A DNA stretch of 64,000 bases from Desulfoluna limicola (GCF_021654575.1 NZ_AP024488.1:2108001-2172000), one strand, 5' to 3'; shown: positions 16,404 through 25,540, counted from the first letter of the stretch. Notes: generated by a model not told the origin, from the letters alone. Numbers and translations: made by a program.

Positions 16404-19352
16404 TCAAAACGATGGGGGAGAGGTCACCCAGATCCCCTGAACAGGTTGGGTTGTTATGGTATCCGGGTTCATGGCTGTGAGGAAAAGAAAACCGTCAAGC
16501 GCAAAGGCATGTTTCGCATCGAGCAACGGCCGGTGTTGAAAATCGAGGACAGGCCCGATGGTGGTTCCACGGGCCATATACAGGCAGGGTTTCCCCTGCG
16601 AAGGGTGGGTTGCCATAAAGTACAGGGCATCTCCCACAGGACGAAGGGACTCAGGCTCCCCTGTTGCATTTCCGGCAGCAATGGATGCAAGGCTCTGGGC
16701 CGTAGCCCCCTCAGCCTGCACCTTCCAGATTTCCCTTTCTGTATCAGGTCCGGCCACGAACCAGAGTTGCCCGTCTTCTCCGCACAGTTCTTCAGGCCGA
16801 AGCAAGGGCTGCCCTGCAGTGTCTGTCACCAGACTCACCGAAGTATTGGAGCTGGAGAACCGATAAAGAGACCTCTTCGCGCTCTCCCCCTGCCAGGCGG
16901 AAAAATAGATCATGTCCCCTGCCCTGAAAAAATGCAGGGGCTGGCGCAGTGCTTGGCCATTGTATTTGAGAAACGGTTCTACGTCCGTGGTCGTCCCAAG
17001 CAGAAGCATGAGTGTTGCCGGGCCTTCCTCGCCCTCCGTTTCGGCGGAGAAGAGAAGAGAGCCTGATACGGGAAAAAGATCGGTGGGGTTTTTAACGCCT
17101 TCAATTGTCAAAAACGCCCCGCTTTTCTCCCTTACCCACAAGGCCTCGCCTTTCCTGAAAAAGAGCCGGGTGTCCCCTGCGGCCAGGGCAAGGTCTGCTG
17201 CCGATGCCCCCACGGTGACGGGGTTTCCACCGGATTGAACGGCTTGGGTGCCGCCGGACAGACCGTCCGTCTCCCACACCTGCCAATCCACCCCAACCTG
17301 GGCCAGAAAATAAACCTTGCCATTAAAAGCGGTAAAATAGCCGGGATGACCAGAGACATCCCCAGGGTTCACGTCTTTTAAGGGCTTGGTACCAAAGGGG
17401 GTTCCGTCCGAGACCCAGAGTTCTGTCCCCTTTTCCCCATCTTCCGCCGCAAAGTAGAGAAGGCTGCCATGGACAAACAGGTTGTCGGGACTGCTGCCCT
17501 TATACCCTTCAAAAATATCGTAAAGCACCGACACCTGACCGTCGGCATCAATGGTAAAAAGCTCCCTGCCATACTCACCCGAGGTACCCACCATCACCAC
17601 GGTGCCTCCCACCTTCACCACCCCATCCACCCCCGGGTCAAGGTACGGATTGATGTTGTCGGTTCGAAAGGTGCCCTCTTCGGTGCCGTCGCTCTGCCAG
17701 AGTTCAACGCCCCCGAGGCCATCATCCGCCCGAAACCACAGGGTATCATCTATGGGGACAAGGGTTTCGGGGTAGCCCCCTTTTGCCCCTGCCTGGATAT
17801 CCTTTACGCGAAAGGTGTTGTAGGCCTCCCCGCCACTCATCCAGAGTTCTTTGCCGGCCTCCCCCTCTTCCGCGCGAAACGCCACCCTGTCGCCGAAAGG
17901 TACGATCTCATTCACCGAGCTACCGGTCACGCCCGGAAGAATGTCCTGAACAAGGATTGTCCCCTCCACCGAGCCGTCACTCTTCCAGAGTTCAACCCCT
18001 TCCGTGTCCGTTTTCGCCATAAAATAAAGCCCCCCTCCGGAATCTGTGAGCCCCCTCGGCTGACTCCCCAGGACTCCGTCAACAATCTCCTTCACAAGGG
18101 TGGTTCCAGCCGGGCTGCCGTTGGTCATCCAGAGCTCCCGACCTGTGGATGAGGCATACGCCGTAAAAAAGAGGGTATCGCCTGAAACGGTCAATTCGTC
18201 GGGGTCACCTGATACAACTCCCGGAGCTATCTCTTTCAAGAGAACTGGCGAACTCTCCCCCTCCACGACCCACAACTCCGCACCCAGCCCCTCCGTGGTT
18301 GCCCGAAAGTAAAGCCTGCCATCATAGACCGCAAACCCTTTGGGGTGACTGGAAGCGCCCCCCTCATTGATTTCAAGAAGGGTCCCCGCAGCCCCTGTCA
18401 CGCGCCAGAGCTCTCGACCGGCGGTTTCCGAAACCGCTGACACATACAGGCACCCGTTGTACGCCACACCGACGTCAGGGTGCACAAGCGCCTCGGACTC
18501 CATGGTGACTTGAACCGGGACCGAAGAGTCTTCCGGCAATAGCCACAGCGTATTTTCAGAATCCACAGACTCTCTGGCTGAGAAATAGAGCGCCCCACCC
18601 ATCGCCGTAAGGGCGTATGGGGCACTGCCCTCGCTTTCACCCGTGACAATTTCCACCAAGGTCAACACGGGGTCCGCCCCGGTCGTATCAAGCATCCAGA
18701 GTTCTCTGCCGTTTACCCCGTCATTTGCGGTAAAGTAGAGCCGGTTCTTGCAAACTGTCAACTCCTGAGGACGGCTGCTTTCATCACCGCCCCGGATATC
18801 CGCAACCTGCTTGGCATCCGACGCCCCTTCTTTCTTCCAGAGTTCCCGCCCGAACTCCGGTGAGTAGGCCGTGAAGTAAACAGCCCCATCAAATTTTGTA
18901 AACTCACCGGGATCACTTCCCTGGTCCAGGGCACCGGCAAAGGGGAGCATGCGTGTGGGATAGGTATGAAAGGTCCATTCGTCCGAGACCGCAACGGTCT
19001 CTCCTTCACCATTCAACGCCTCCACTTTCCACGTATACGTTGTGTTGTCCGACAGCTGCAGGGGCCGATAGGTGCGAGCCTTGGTGGAAAGAGTCATCAC
19101 CGTCTGTTTTGTCCCGTTGATGGTGGTGTAGATCGTCACCCCCCAATCGGTCTCCCCCTGGTTTTCACTGGCATGCCACGCCAATGCAAAATCTTTGTTG
19201 AGCAGTGTGGAACCATGGGCCGGGGCTTCAAGCCCCACCTTATCACCCTGTTCGAAAGGCGTTTGAGGCCCACTGGACCCACCGCTGCTGCCACAGGCAG
19301 TGATGATAAGGGACACCAGAAACAAAAAGACAATGCGTGCTGAGTCGGCCAT
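16404..19352 (-). CDS. Large lipoprotein with ELWxxDGT (hyalin-like) repeats
   Basis: Start ATG 19352 has GGAG 6 nt upstream and gives 982 aa. The signal peptide ends in lipobox ITAC (C20) followed by GSSGG, with no Asp at +2, so an outer-membrane or surface lipoprotein is likely. Residues about 40-135 look like a fibronectin-III-type domain (DNTTYTWKVEALN). The rest is a series of roughly 45-50-residue beta repeats marked by ELWxSDGT-type motifs and LYFxA strands (for example ELWKSDGS, ELWQSDGT, ELWVSDGT), expected to form beta-propellers. The role is unknown; such proteins are often surface binding or structural proteins. It diverges from tmcD. Confidence 0.87.
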   Translation of the reverse strand: MADSARIVFLFLVSLIITACGSSGGSSGPQTPFEQGDKVGLEAPAHGSTLLNKDFALAWHASENQGETDWGVTIYTTINGTKQTVMTLSTKARTYRPLQLSDNTTYTWKVEALNGEGETVAVSDEWTFHTYPTRMLPFAGALDQGSDPGEFTKFDGAVYFTAYSPEFGRELWKKEGASDAKQVADIRGGDESSRPQELTVCKNRLYFTANDGVNGRELWMLDTTGADPVLTLVEIVTGESEGSAPYALTAMGGALYFSARESVDSENTLWLLPEDSSVPVQVTMESEALVHPDVGVAYNGCLYVSAVSETAGRELWRVTGAAGTLLEINEGGASSHPKGFAVYDGRLYFRATTEGLGAELWVVEGESSPVLLKEIAPGVVSGDPDELTVSGDTLFFTAYASSTGRELWMTNGSPAGTTLVKEIVDGVLGSQPRGLTDSGGGLYFMAKTDTEGVELWKSDGSVEGTILVQDILPGVTGSSVNEIVPFGDRVAFRAEEGEAGKELWMSGGEAYNTFRVKDIQAGAKGGYPETLVPIDDTLWFRADDGLGGVELWQSDGTEEGTFRTDNINPYLDPGVDGVVKVGGTVVMVGTSGEYGRELFTIDADGQVSVLYDIFEGYKGSSPDNLFVHGSLLYFAAEDGEKGTELWVSDGTPFGTKPLKDVNPGDVSGHPGYFTAFNGKVYFLAQVGVDWQVWETDGLSGGTQAVQSGGNPVTVGASAADLALAAGDTRLFFRKGEALWVREKSGAFLTIEGVKNPTDLFPVSGSLLFSAETEGEEGPATLMLLLGTTTDVEPFLKYNGQALRQPLHFFRAGDMIYFSAWQGESAKRSLYRFSSSNTSVSLVTDTAGQPLLRPEELCGEDGQLWFVAGPDTEREIWKVQAEGATAQSLASIAAGNATGEPESLRPVGDALYFMATHPSQGKPCLYMARGTTIGPVLDFQHRPLLDAKHAFALDGFLFLTAMNPDTITTQPVQGIWVTSPPSF

Positions 19353-19641
19353 GGGAATCTCCAGGGGTGTTGGATTGGTGTGGTCTCTGTGGTCGAACCT
19401 CATAAGTATATCGCAAACACTCAATCTATTGCACAAACATTGTTCACATACAAGGCAAAACAGGTCCCCATCCCCCTGTTTCACCCCACCCCTTTTCTAC
19501 CTTAAAACACATGAAGTGTTGAATTATTTATCTACAGATGTATTATACAGATAACGGCGTTCCTGTCTGCACACAGCGACACCTACTCGGCCCAGCGTTT
19601 TCCCTCCGGTATTCCTGACCCGTTGGAAAAGGAGCATGACA

Positions 19642-20940
19642 ATGTCAACTACCCGGGGAACATCTCCAACCCCCTGGGACAGCCCCACTGGTTCTTTGAG
19701 CTGTCTTATCCCCTGCCCCCCAGACACCCCTTTAAACAGGCTTCCTTTCTGGAGGGCCGTCACCTCCCGGGACGGAACCCGAATTGCCATCCCCATTCAA
19801 ACCACACCGGAAGAGTGCCGCCTTCACACCTGGACCCTGGGGGATGAGGCACCCACTCTGTCCGCCCCATTCCTATCTATTACAGACCTTCTCCCCTTCT
19901 GCGACCGCGACTTCTCATTCCTGTGCCAGACCCATGAGGGGTGGACCGCCGTTGCCCGAAATACCGAATGGGAATCACGTGTTGAGTTCGCATGGAACCT
20001 GCGGGTCAATGCGCAGGGCATAACGGCATGTGAAACCCAGGACCAGCGTCGTTACACACCCGTGGTGGGTGAATCCCCATGGTCCGACAGCTATGACAAC
20101 ACCTTCGGGCTCACCCTCTCCACCACCGGGGATCGATCCGCCGCAGTGGTTCAGACCTCGCCCATTGCCGAAGGAGACCTCACCACCTTTCTCTCAGGTT
20201 GCTTTACGGTTGCAACCGACCAAGGTCCCTGGTCCGGGCATTATGTGGGGGCCTTTACCCCAACCCTTTCAGCGGACGGCACCATCGCAGCCGTGGATGC
20301 CCGAATCAGCCAGTATGACTACACCATTGTCGTCAACGACCGATGCTGGTCTTCTGCCTGGCCGTCGGTCTGGGCGCCGGAGATCCATCCGGATGGGGCA
20401 TCGGTCTGCGCACCGGTCAAAGAGCCTAAGGGGTGGACTTTGGCCTGTGACGGGGAACTTGCCTGGCCAGACCACTACATCCAGCTCTGGGAACCCGTCT
20501 TCTCCCCCAACGGACGGCGCATTGCCGCCGTGGTCTCCCCGGAATTCGGCAAATGGACCCTTGCCCTGGACGGCGTGCCCTGGAAAACCCGGGTGGACGG
20601 CCACCTTTCAAAACCCGTTTTCAGCCCCTGTGGTTCCCGTGTCGGCTGCACCGGAAGTCACCAGGGAAGGGCACTGATCCTCATCGATGACTGCCCCATG
20701 GCCACCAACTATGACAAAGCATGGAACCCCACCTTCAGCCAATACGGAAACCATGCCGCTGCCAGGGTCAAAAAGGGGCCATGGTTTAGAGTGCTCCTCA
20801 ACGGCATGGAAATCAATCGCCGTTTCATCTGGATGCTCGACCCTGCCTTTACCCCGGACGGCAAGCACCTGATGATCTGCGGCATCGAAAAAAACGGCCC
20901 CCATTACAGCTACACCCGAGAGTTCATCGCCTTAAATTAA
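19642..20940 (+). CDS. tmcD: Tmc electron-transfer complex subunit TmcD
   Basis: ATG 19642 is chosen because AAGGAG lies 7 nt before it; the ATG six bases earlier is too close. The 432-aa soluble protein is Trp-rich and made of repeated beta strands with PxFSPxGxxxA-like motifs, resembling a beta-propeller. It has no cofactor motif or signal peptide, so it is cytoplasmic. Together with tmcC, tmcB and tmcA downstream it fits TmcD, the propeller subunit of the Tmc complex of sulfate reducers. Known operons are usually given as tmcABCD; here the order is reversed (D-C-B-A). A repeat element separates it from tmcC, which may uncouple expression. Confidence 0.82.
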   Translation: MSTTRGTSPTPWDSPTGSLSCLIPCPPDTPLNRLPFWRAVTSRDGTRIAIPIQTTPEECRLHTWTLGDEAPTLSAPFLSITDLLPFCDRDFSFLCQTHEGWTAVARNTEWESRVEFAWNLRVNAQGITACETQDQRRYTPVVGESPWSDSYDNTFGLTLSTTGDRSAAVVQTSPIAEGDLTTFLSGCFTVATDQGPWSGHYVGAFTPTLSADGTIAAVDARISQYDYTIVVNDRCWSSAWPSVWAPEIHPDGASVCAPVKEPKGWTLACDGELAWPDHYIQLWEPVFSPNGRRIAAVVSPEFGKWTLALDGVPWKTRVDGHLSKPVFSPCGSRVGCTGSHQGRALILIDDCPMATNYDKAWNPTFSQYGNHAAARVKKGPWFRVLLNGMEINRRFIWMLDPAFTPDGKHLMICGIEKNGPHYSYTREFIALN

Positions 20941-20948
20941 AAGAGCAT

Positions 20949-21258
20949 GCCTCCGGGCTGCGCCCGGAAACAACGATACGGGCTGAATAACGTGTATTAT
21001 CTGTATGTACCGTCACATTGCTTTGTCAGTGAACCACACGACAGCTTTCGTATGATCAGGCAATCGGGGAGCCATATGGAGAGGTCAGAACAATTTTATA
21101 GTGAGGTGGCCCAACCTGTCAGTTGGCTATGGTTCGGTTACTACAAATAAAAATACGTGTGACATTTATACAAAAACCGGTGCGCTTTGACCCGAGGAAC
21201 GGGGGGCAAAAGGCACCGGCAACCAGCTCTCAAGGTGGCTCACCTTGCCGCCGGAGGC
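20949..21258. repeat. Composite element between tmcD and tmcC
   Basis: The left end is a shortened GCCTCCGGG with a CCGGGCTGCGCCCGG hairpin (20949-20967). The right A module has arms CCGGTG.../...CACCGG around CCGAGGAACG, the AAGGTG/CACCTT stem and GCCGCCGGAGGC (21247-21258). About 210 bp between them matches no other copy. The arms use a stem start (CCGGTG) not seen in other copies. Confidence 0.7.
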
Positions 21259-21309
21259 ATCGCTTTTTTCTACCCTTTATTTTTTCTGTGACCCTAACGG
21301 AGCGGAGTC

Positions 21310-21978
21310 ATGCCCATGGCCCACACACTCTACACCTTCATGACCGGAATCGGCTTTCAATTGGCGATCATGATCTGCCTTGCCGGAACAGCGCTGAAAC
21401 TCGTTCTCTTTTTCAAGGGGGCTGCAAAAAAAGACAAAGCGTTCCTCGCTTTTTTCTCCTTTAGATATGCAGGGAGATCCATCCTCTTTCACCTCATTCC
21501 CTACATGAGCCGCACCTCCCGCATGAACCCTGAAATGACCGCCATGACCATCGCCTTCCACGCGGCGGTCCTTGCCCTCCCCTTCTTTTTTTCCGCCCAT
21601 GGGGTGCTTCTTTCGGACAGCGGCCTCCTTCAGCTTCCCCGCTTCCCCGGTATCGTATCCGACATCCTTGCCGTCACCGGGCTTGTTGCCCTTCTTTTTC
21701 TCATGGGCAGACGGCTTTTCCTTCGCACCGTCAGGTTTATCTCAAGCCCCGGAGACCACCTGCTCCTTGTCTCCATTGTGGTCCTGTTTCTCTCCGGAAT
21801 ATGGGCTCACTTCCAGATGCCGCAATTTCTCTGGGCCTCCCTCTTCCACATGACGGCCGGGAACCTTCTCATCGCCTCCATTCCCTTCACCCGGCTGAGC
21901 CACATCTTCTACATGCCCCTCACCCGCGGATACGCCGGATCGGAGTTCGGAGGCGTACGCATGGCAAAGGACTGGTAG
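21310..21978 (+). CDS. tmcC: Tmc complex membrane cytochrome b subunit TmcC
   Basis: This 222-aa integral membrane protein has about five hydrophobic helices (near 8-30, 72-96, 108-130, 148-168 and 182-203). Several histidines lie in or near helices (FHLIPY, FHAAV, WAHF, FHMTAG), as expected for b-heme ligands of the NarI/HmcE-like fold. TmcC passes electrons between the periplasmic cytochrome TmcA and the cytoplasmic TmcB. It ends one base before tmcB begins. Start 21310 has ACGGAG upstream; ATG 21316 is an alternative. The context with tmcB and tmcA carries most of the assignment. Confidence 0.85.
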   Translation: MPMAHTLYTFMTGIGFQLAIMICLAGTALKLVLFFKGAAKKDKAFLAFFSFRYAGRSILFHLIPYMSRTSRMNPEMTAMTIAFHAAVLALPFFFSAHGVLLSDSGLLQLPRFPGIVSDILAVTGLVALLFLMGRRLFLRTVRFISSPGDHLLLVSIVVLFLSGIWAHFQMPQFLWASLFHMTAGNLLIASIPFTRLSHIFYMPLTRGYAGSEFGGVRMAKDW

Positions 21979-21979
21979 C

Positions 21980-23302
21980 ATGAGCGAATCGCATCAACGA
22001 ATAACAGACATTGACGACAAGGGCATTGATGCAGGCCTGGCCCTTTTTGACGAAGACCGGGTAAAACAGATCATCAAACACGTCATCAATACTGAGGCGA
22101 GTCCCCGGCTTAACGCGTATCTTTCCACCTGCGTTCACTGCGGGCTCTGCAGCGACAGTTGTCACTATTACCTCTCCCGGGACAAGGACCCTTCCTACTC
22201 CCCTGCCGGGAAAGTCAAGGAGAGCCTGCTCGCCCTCACCCAGGGCAGAAAAATCACCCCCGAGGTTCTGAAAAAAGCGGCCATCGTTGCTTACACCCGA
22301 TGCAACCTCTGCCGCCGCTGCGCCCTTTATTGCACCCTGGGGGTGGACATCGCCTATCTTATCTCCGTGGTCAGGCGCATCTGTTTCCTCTGCGGCGTGG
22401 TCCCTCATTACATCCAGGACACGGCCAACAGCCACAGCGCCACATTCAACCAGATGTGGATTAAAAACGACGAATGGCTCGACAGCCTCTACTGGCAGGA
22501 AGAAGAGGCAAGGGAGGAGCTTCCCGAGCTCACCATCCCCGTTGAACGCGAAGGGGCGGATGTCATGTACTCTGTCATCGGCCCCGAGCCCAAATTCCGG
22601 GCTCAGCTCATCTACCAGGCTGCGGTGATCATGGAAAAAGCAGGCATCAACTGGACCTTCCCCGGAACCAGGGGATGGGACAACAGCGACATGTGCATGT
22701 TTACCGGGGACTACGACATGATGGGGCGCTTGAAAAAAGCCCACTTCGACACAGCCCTCCGGTTAAAAGTGGATCGCATCGTCATGGGCGAATGCGGGCA
22801 CGCCTTTCGCAGTGTCTTCGATACCGGCAACCGCTACCTCGGCTGGAAGACGCCGCCGGTTCCCGTCATCCATGCCGTGGAGTTCTACCACGAGCTCCTG
22901 ACGGAAAACCGCATCACCATCAGGAAAAAGCTGGCCACCCCCGTCACCTTCCACGACCCCTGCAACATCGTTCGGGGCCGGGGGCTCCATGAGATCGCCC
23001 GCAAGGTGGTCCGAAGCTGCTGTGACACCTTTATTGAAATGACACCCAACCGGGAGCACAACTTCTGCTGCGGTGCCGGAGGCGGTGTCATCAATTGCGG
23101 CCCCAACTTCAAAAAAGAGCGGGTCCTGGGAAACCGGGTGAAAGCTCAGCAACTCTTCGATGCCAAAGCCAAAGGCGCTGAAATCGTCATCACCCCCTGC
23201 CACAACTGCCACGGAGGCTTGGAAGACCTGATTCACCACTACGGCATCGACATGGAGATCAAGTTCTTAAGCGACATCCTCTACGAAACCATGGAGATCT
23301 AA
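21980..23302 (+). CDS. tmcB: Tmc complex Fe-S/heterodisulfide-reductase-like subunit TmcB
   Basis: This 440-aa cytoplasmic protein resembles HdrD. Two [4Fe-4S] motifs lie at C51/C54/C57/C61 (CVHCGLCSDSC) and C108/C111/C114/C118 (CNLCRRCALYC). Two CCG-type cysteine regions follow: GECGHAF near 270 and CCGAGGG with PCHNC near 365-410. In HdrD-type proteins these hold the catalytic cluster. In the Tmc complex it moves electrons from the membrane subunit to the cytoplasmic side of sulfate reduction. It lies in the same tight operon as tmcC (1-nt gap) and tmcA (1-nt gap). Confidence 0.92.
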   Translation: MSESHQRITDIDDKGIDAGLALFDEDRVKQIIKHVINTEASPRLNAYLSTCVHCGLCSDSCHYYLSRDKDPSYSPAGKVKESLLALTQGRKITPEVLKKAAIVAYTRCNLCRRCALYCTLGVDIAYLISVVRRICFLCGVVPHYIQDTANSHSATFNQMWIKNDEWLDSLYWQEEEAREELPELTIPVEREGADVMYSVIGPEPKFRAQLIYQAAVIMEKAGINWTFPGTRGWDNSDMCMFTGDYDMMGRLKKAHFDTALRLKVDRIVMGECGHAFRSVFDTGNRYLGWKTPPVPVIHAVEFYHELLTENRITIRKKLATPVTFHDPCNIVRGRGLHEIARKVVRSCCDTFIEMTPNREHNFCCGAGGGVINCGPNFKKERVLGNRVKAQQLFDAKAKGAEIVITPCHNCHGGLEDLIHHYGIDMEIKFLSDILYETMEI

Positions 23303-23303
23303 G

Positions 23304-23684
23304 ATGACCCCTGCCCACCGCATCTGCGGGCTGCTTTTGATTGTGGCCCTTCTCATCAACGGCTCAGCCCTGGCCTCCGACCTGGACGAGAGCCTTGACA
23401 CGCCCCGAACCCGGCCCCTCTCCCGGTTCGATCACGACACCCACAATGAGGTTGCCGACCTGGAAGAGGCGTGCGCCCTTTGCCACCACCTCTTCGATGA
23501 AAACGGAGACATCATGGTTGAGGAGAGTTCCGACGAGATGGCATGCCGTGACTGCCACGATGCAGGTGACAAGGGGCTCCCCAAGACAGAAGCGGCCTTT
23601 CACAACCGGTGCAAAGGGTGCCACTTGGAAAATCAAAGTGGGCCCATCACCTGCGGCCAGTGCCATACAAAAAAACAAAAGTAG
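23304..23684 (+). CDS. tmcA: Tetraheme type II cytochrome c3 TmcA
   Basis: This 126-aa periplasmic cytochrome has a signal peptide (1-25, cleavage after ALA). Four CxxCH heme sites lie at C57-H61, C81-H85, C103-H107 and C117-H121, and FDHDTHN supplies extra axial histidines. It takes electrons from the periplasmic type I cytochrome c3/hydrogenase pool and hands them to the membrane part of Tmc. It is last in the tmcDCBA order. A palindromic element starts about 50 nt after the stop. Confidence 0.93.
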   Translation: MTPAHRICGLLLIVALLINGSALASDLDESLDTPRTRPLSRFDHDTHNEVADLEEACALCHHLFDENGDIMVEESSDEMACRDCHDAGDKGLPKTEAAFHNRCKGCHLENQSGPITCGQCHTKKQK

Positions 23685-23736
23685 CTATTCAGCTTAATCT
23701 TGCCTTCTATAAGGTCAAAGTGTCGGGAAAAAAGAA

Positions 23737-23817
23737 GCCTCCGGCGGCAAGGTGTGCCACCTTGAAAGCAGATTGCGAATGATCTCGTCCCTCGTTCCTC
23801 GGGACAAGATCATTCGC
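23737..23817 (+). repeat. A-type element
   Basis: GCCTCCGGCGGC (23737-23748), the AAGGTG/CACCTT stem, then 17-nt arms 23775-23791 and 23801-23817 that pair at 16 positions around TCGTTCCTC. The loop orientation is opposite to that of the copy at 5640. Confidence 0.85.
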
Positions 23818-23862
23818 GGAGATTTGCTATAAAAACAACCTAACCCGAATATTTCACGAGTT

Positions 23863-23946
23863 GAGTGCATCCATAGTCAAGGCATCAGAGCTGCAGATGT
23901 AGTGGTTTACCTCAATGCTCTGATAACGCGGAAGATGGGTGCACTC
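23863..23946. repeat. Nested inverted repeats, unrelated to the main family
   Basis: GAGTGCATCC (23863-23872) pairs with GGGTGCACTC (23937-23946) with one mismatch. Inside it, ATCAGAGC (23884-23891) pairs perfectly with GCTCTGAT (23917-23924). It could fold as one RNA with a stacked stem. No gene overlaps it, and an AT-rich stretch follows to 24090. Confidence 0.5.
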
Positions 23947-24092
23947 GGCTCGCCCGAATGGTGAGAAAAGCGAACAGGAAACCGTGAATGACATTTTGTG
24001 TTTTTGAAAAATCTTAATCTTTCACAGTAACTATCAGTAATAACATATAGTTGTTTTGATCTAATTGTTTTCTCATAAAATATCCGGGCTAA

Positions 24093-24145
24093 ACCTGTTT
24101 GTCTAACTTTTCAAAAGTTAGACCCCCGGCAGGGCCGCCGGAGGC
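24093..24145 (-). repeat. B-type element, inverted
   Basis: CTAACTTTTCAAAAGTTAG is a perfect palindrome with changes relative to other B copies that keep the pairing (CTAAC/GTTAG instead of CAAAC/GTTTG). It is followed by CCGGCAGGGCCGCCGG and GCCGCCGGAGGC (24134-24145), 34 nt before the next gene. Confidence 0.8.
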
Positions 24146-24179
24146 ACTTTTGAGTTAACAAAACCTGGAGGGAAAAAGG

Positions 24180-24539
24180 GTGGAAAAACAGAAAAAAATC
24201 ATGGTGGTGGACGACGACCCGGTGATCCTGAAGTACCTCGTCAATATTTTTAACAACAACGGCTACCACACCTGCGAGGCACAAAACGGGGTGGAAGCCA
24301 TGGAGGTCCTCGTACAGGAGAACCCGGACCTCATCACCCTGGATATCCAGATGCCGGAAGAGTACGGCCCCCGTTTCTTCCGAAGAATATCCAAAGACCC
24401 CCGATACACCCAGATCCCCGTCATCGTCATCAGCGGTGTCTCCGGTCGCCACCTCGCCATCAACCGGGCCGTGGCCTCCCTTGCCAAACCCTTTGACCCG
24501 GAACAGCTCATCGGGATTGTGAAGAACACCATTGGATAA
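24180..24539 (+). CDS. Single-domain CheY-like response regulator
   Basis: This 119-aa receiver-only protein starts at GTG 24180, preceded by GGAGG. The acidic pocket is DDD at 11-13, the phosphoacceptor is D55 in TLDIQMP, a Ser stands at the Thr/Ser switch position (VISG), and K103 is in AKPF. It has no output domain and no neighbouring kinase, so it must act by protein contact or phosphotransfer with an unlinked kinase. Repeat elements lie on both sides. Confidence 0.9.
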   Translation: MEKQKKIMVVDDDPVILKYLVNIFNNNGYHTCEAQNGVEAMEVLVQENPDLITLDIQMPEEYGPRFFRRISKDPRYTQIPVIVISGVSGRHLAINRAVASLAKPFDPEQLIGIVKNTIG

Positions 24540-24561
24540 AGTAACCATTCAGACCCACGTT

Positions 24562-24752
24562 GCCTCCGGCGGCCCTGCCGGGAGCCAAACTTTTGAAATG
24601 TTTGATAAACAGGTTTTAAAAAATGATCCTTGGTAGTGCGTGAATTAAAGGCGGATGTGACTTGTTCCGAGGAACGAGGGGGCAAGAGCATCCGCAACCT
24701 GCTTTCAAGGTATTTTGCCTATTGTGGCTTCGCTACCCTTGCCGCCGGAGGC
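24562..24752. repeat. Full composite element, B plus A, with an extra hairpin
   Basis: Bounded by GCCTCCGGCGGC (24562-24573) and GCCGCCGGAGGC (24741-24752), 191 bp. The B module is followed by arms GGATGTGACTTG/CAAGAGCATCC around CCGAGGAACGAGG. The AAGGTG stem is split by about 25 nt of unrelated sequence (near 24713-24738), as if something had been added at the small-stem tip. The left end lies 22 nt after the CheY-like stop; the right end lies 5 nt from the sirtuin stop. Confidence 0.85.
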
Positions 24753-24757
24753 TCCCC

Positions 24758-25462
24758 CTAATCCACTTCAAACAACCTCGGCAAGATCTCACCTGCAGCC
24801 CCTCGGATTACAAGGTCAAACATGTGTGACTGGGGGCCCTCTTCGGGGTTGACCTCCACCATCTGCGCCCCACCTTCCCTGGCCACATCGGGCAGACCGG
24901 CCGCTGGCCAGACCACCCCGGAGGTTCCCACCGAAACAAAGAGATCGCATCCTGCGATGGTATCGGCAACCCGCTGAAAGAGATCGGTATCAAGGGAATC
25001 GCCAAACCAGGTAATATCCGGTCGCATCCAGGAATCGCAGGCATCGCATCGCCGTTTCTGGTAGGCCACCCCGATGTCCTCACGGGAACCCGAGCACCGA
25101 CAACGCACCCGAAACAACGATCCATGAAGCTCCATCACCCTCGTGTTCCCGGCCCTCTGGTGCATCCCATCGATATTCTGCGTTACGATGGTAAGCCGGT
25201 ACCCTTCCTCCTCCAGCCGGGCAAGGGTGTGGTGCCCTGCATGGGGCTCACAGCCCATCACGGCCCTTCGACGCTTCTCATGGAAATCCAGGACCCGTTC
25301 CGGGTGTTCCCGAAACGCCGCCTCACATGCGTACTCCTCGTAGTTGTAGTCCTTCCAGATGCCACCGTCCCCCCGGTAGACTGGGATACCACTCTCTCTG
25401 GACATACCGGCACCAGAAAAAACCACGATGGACATCGACCGATCAATGGGTATCGTAACCAT
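24758..25462 (-). CDS. Sirtuin (Sir2-type NAD-dependent protein deacylase)
   Basis: ATG 25462 has GGAGG just upstream and gives 234 aa. The Rossmann NAD motif is GAGMSRESGIPVYRG (17-31), QNID lies at 95-98 and the catalytic His is H113 (ELHG). The zinc site uses C121/C123 and C139/C142, with a slightly unusual close CRC pair. MRPDITWFGD is the family substrate loop. The FHEKRRR segment (60-66) aligns with FYNARRR of E. coli CobB: the Arg used in desuccinylation is kept (R64) but the Tyr is His. It therefore removes acyl groups from lysines, with acyl preference uncertain. Confidence 0.9.
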   Translation of the reverse strand: MVTIPIDRSMSIVVFSGAGMSRESGIPVYRGDGGIWKDYNYEEYACEAAFREHPERVLDFHEKRRRAVMGCEPHAGHHTLARLEEEGYRLTIVTQNIDGMHQRAGNTRVMELHGSLFRVRCRCSGSREDIGVAYQKRRCDACDSWMRPDITWFGDSLDTDLFQRVADTIAGCDLFVSVGTSGVVWPAAGLPDVAREGGAQMVEVNPEEGPQSHMFDLVIRGAAGEILPRLFEVD

Positions 25463-25540
25463 GCATCCTCCACGATTTGCGGTTGAACTGGCATCAACAG
25501 AAAGAGTATAACCAATTTTGACGCACACGTAAAAAAGCAT

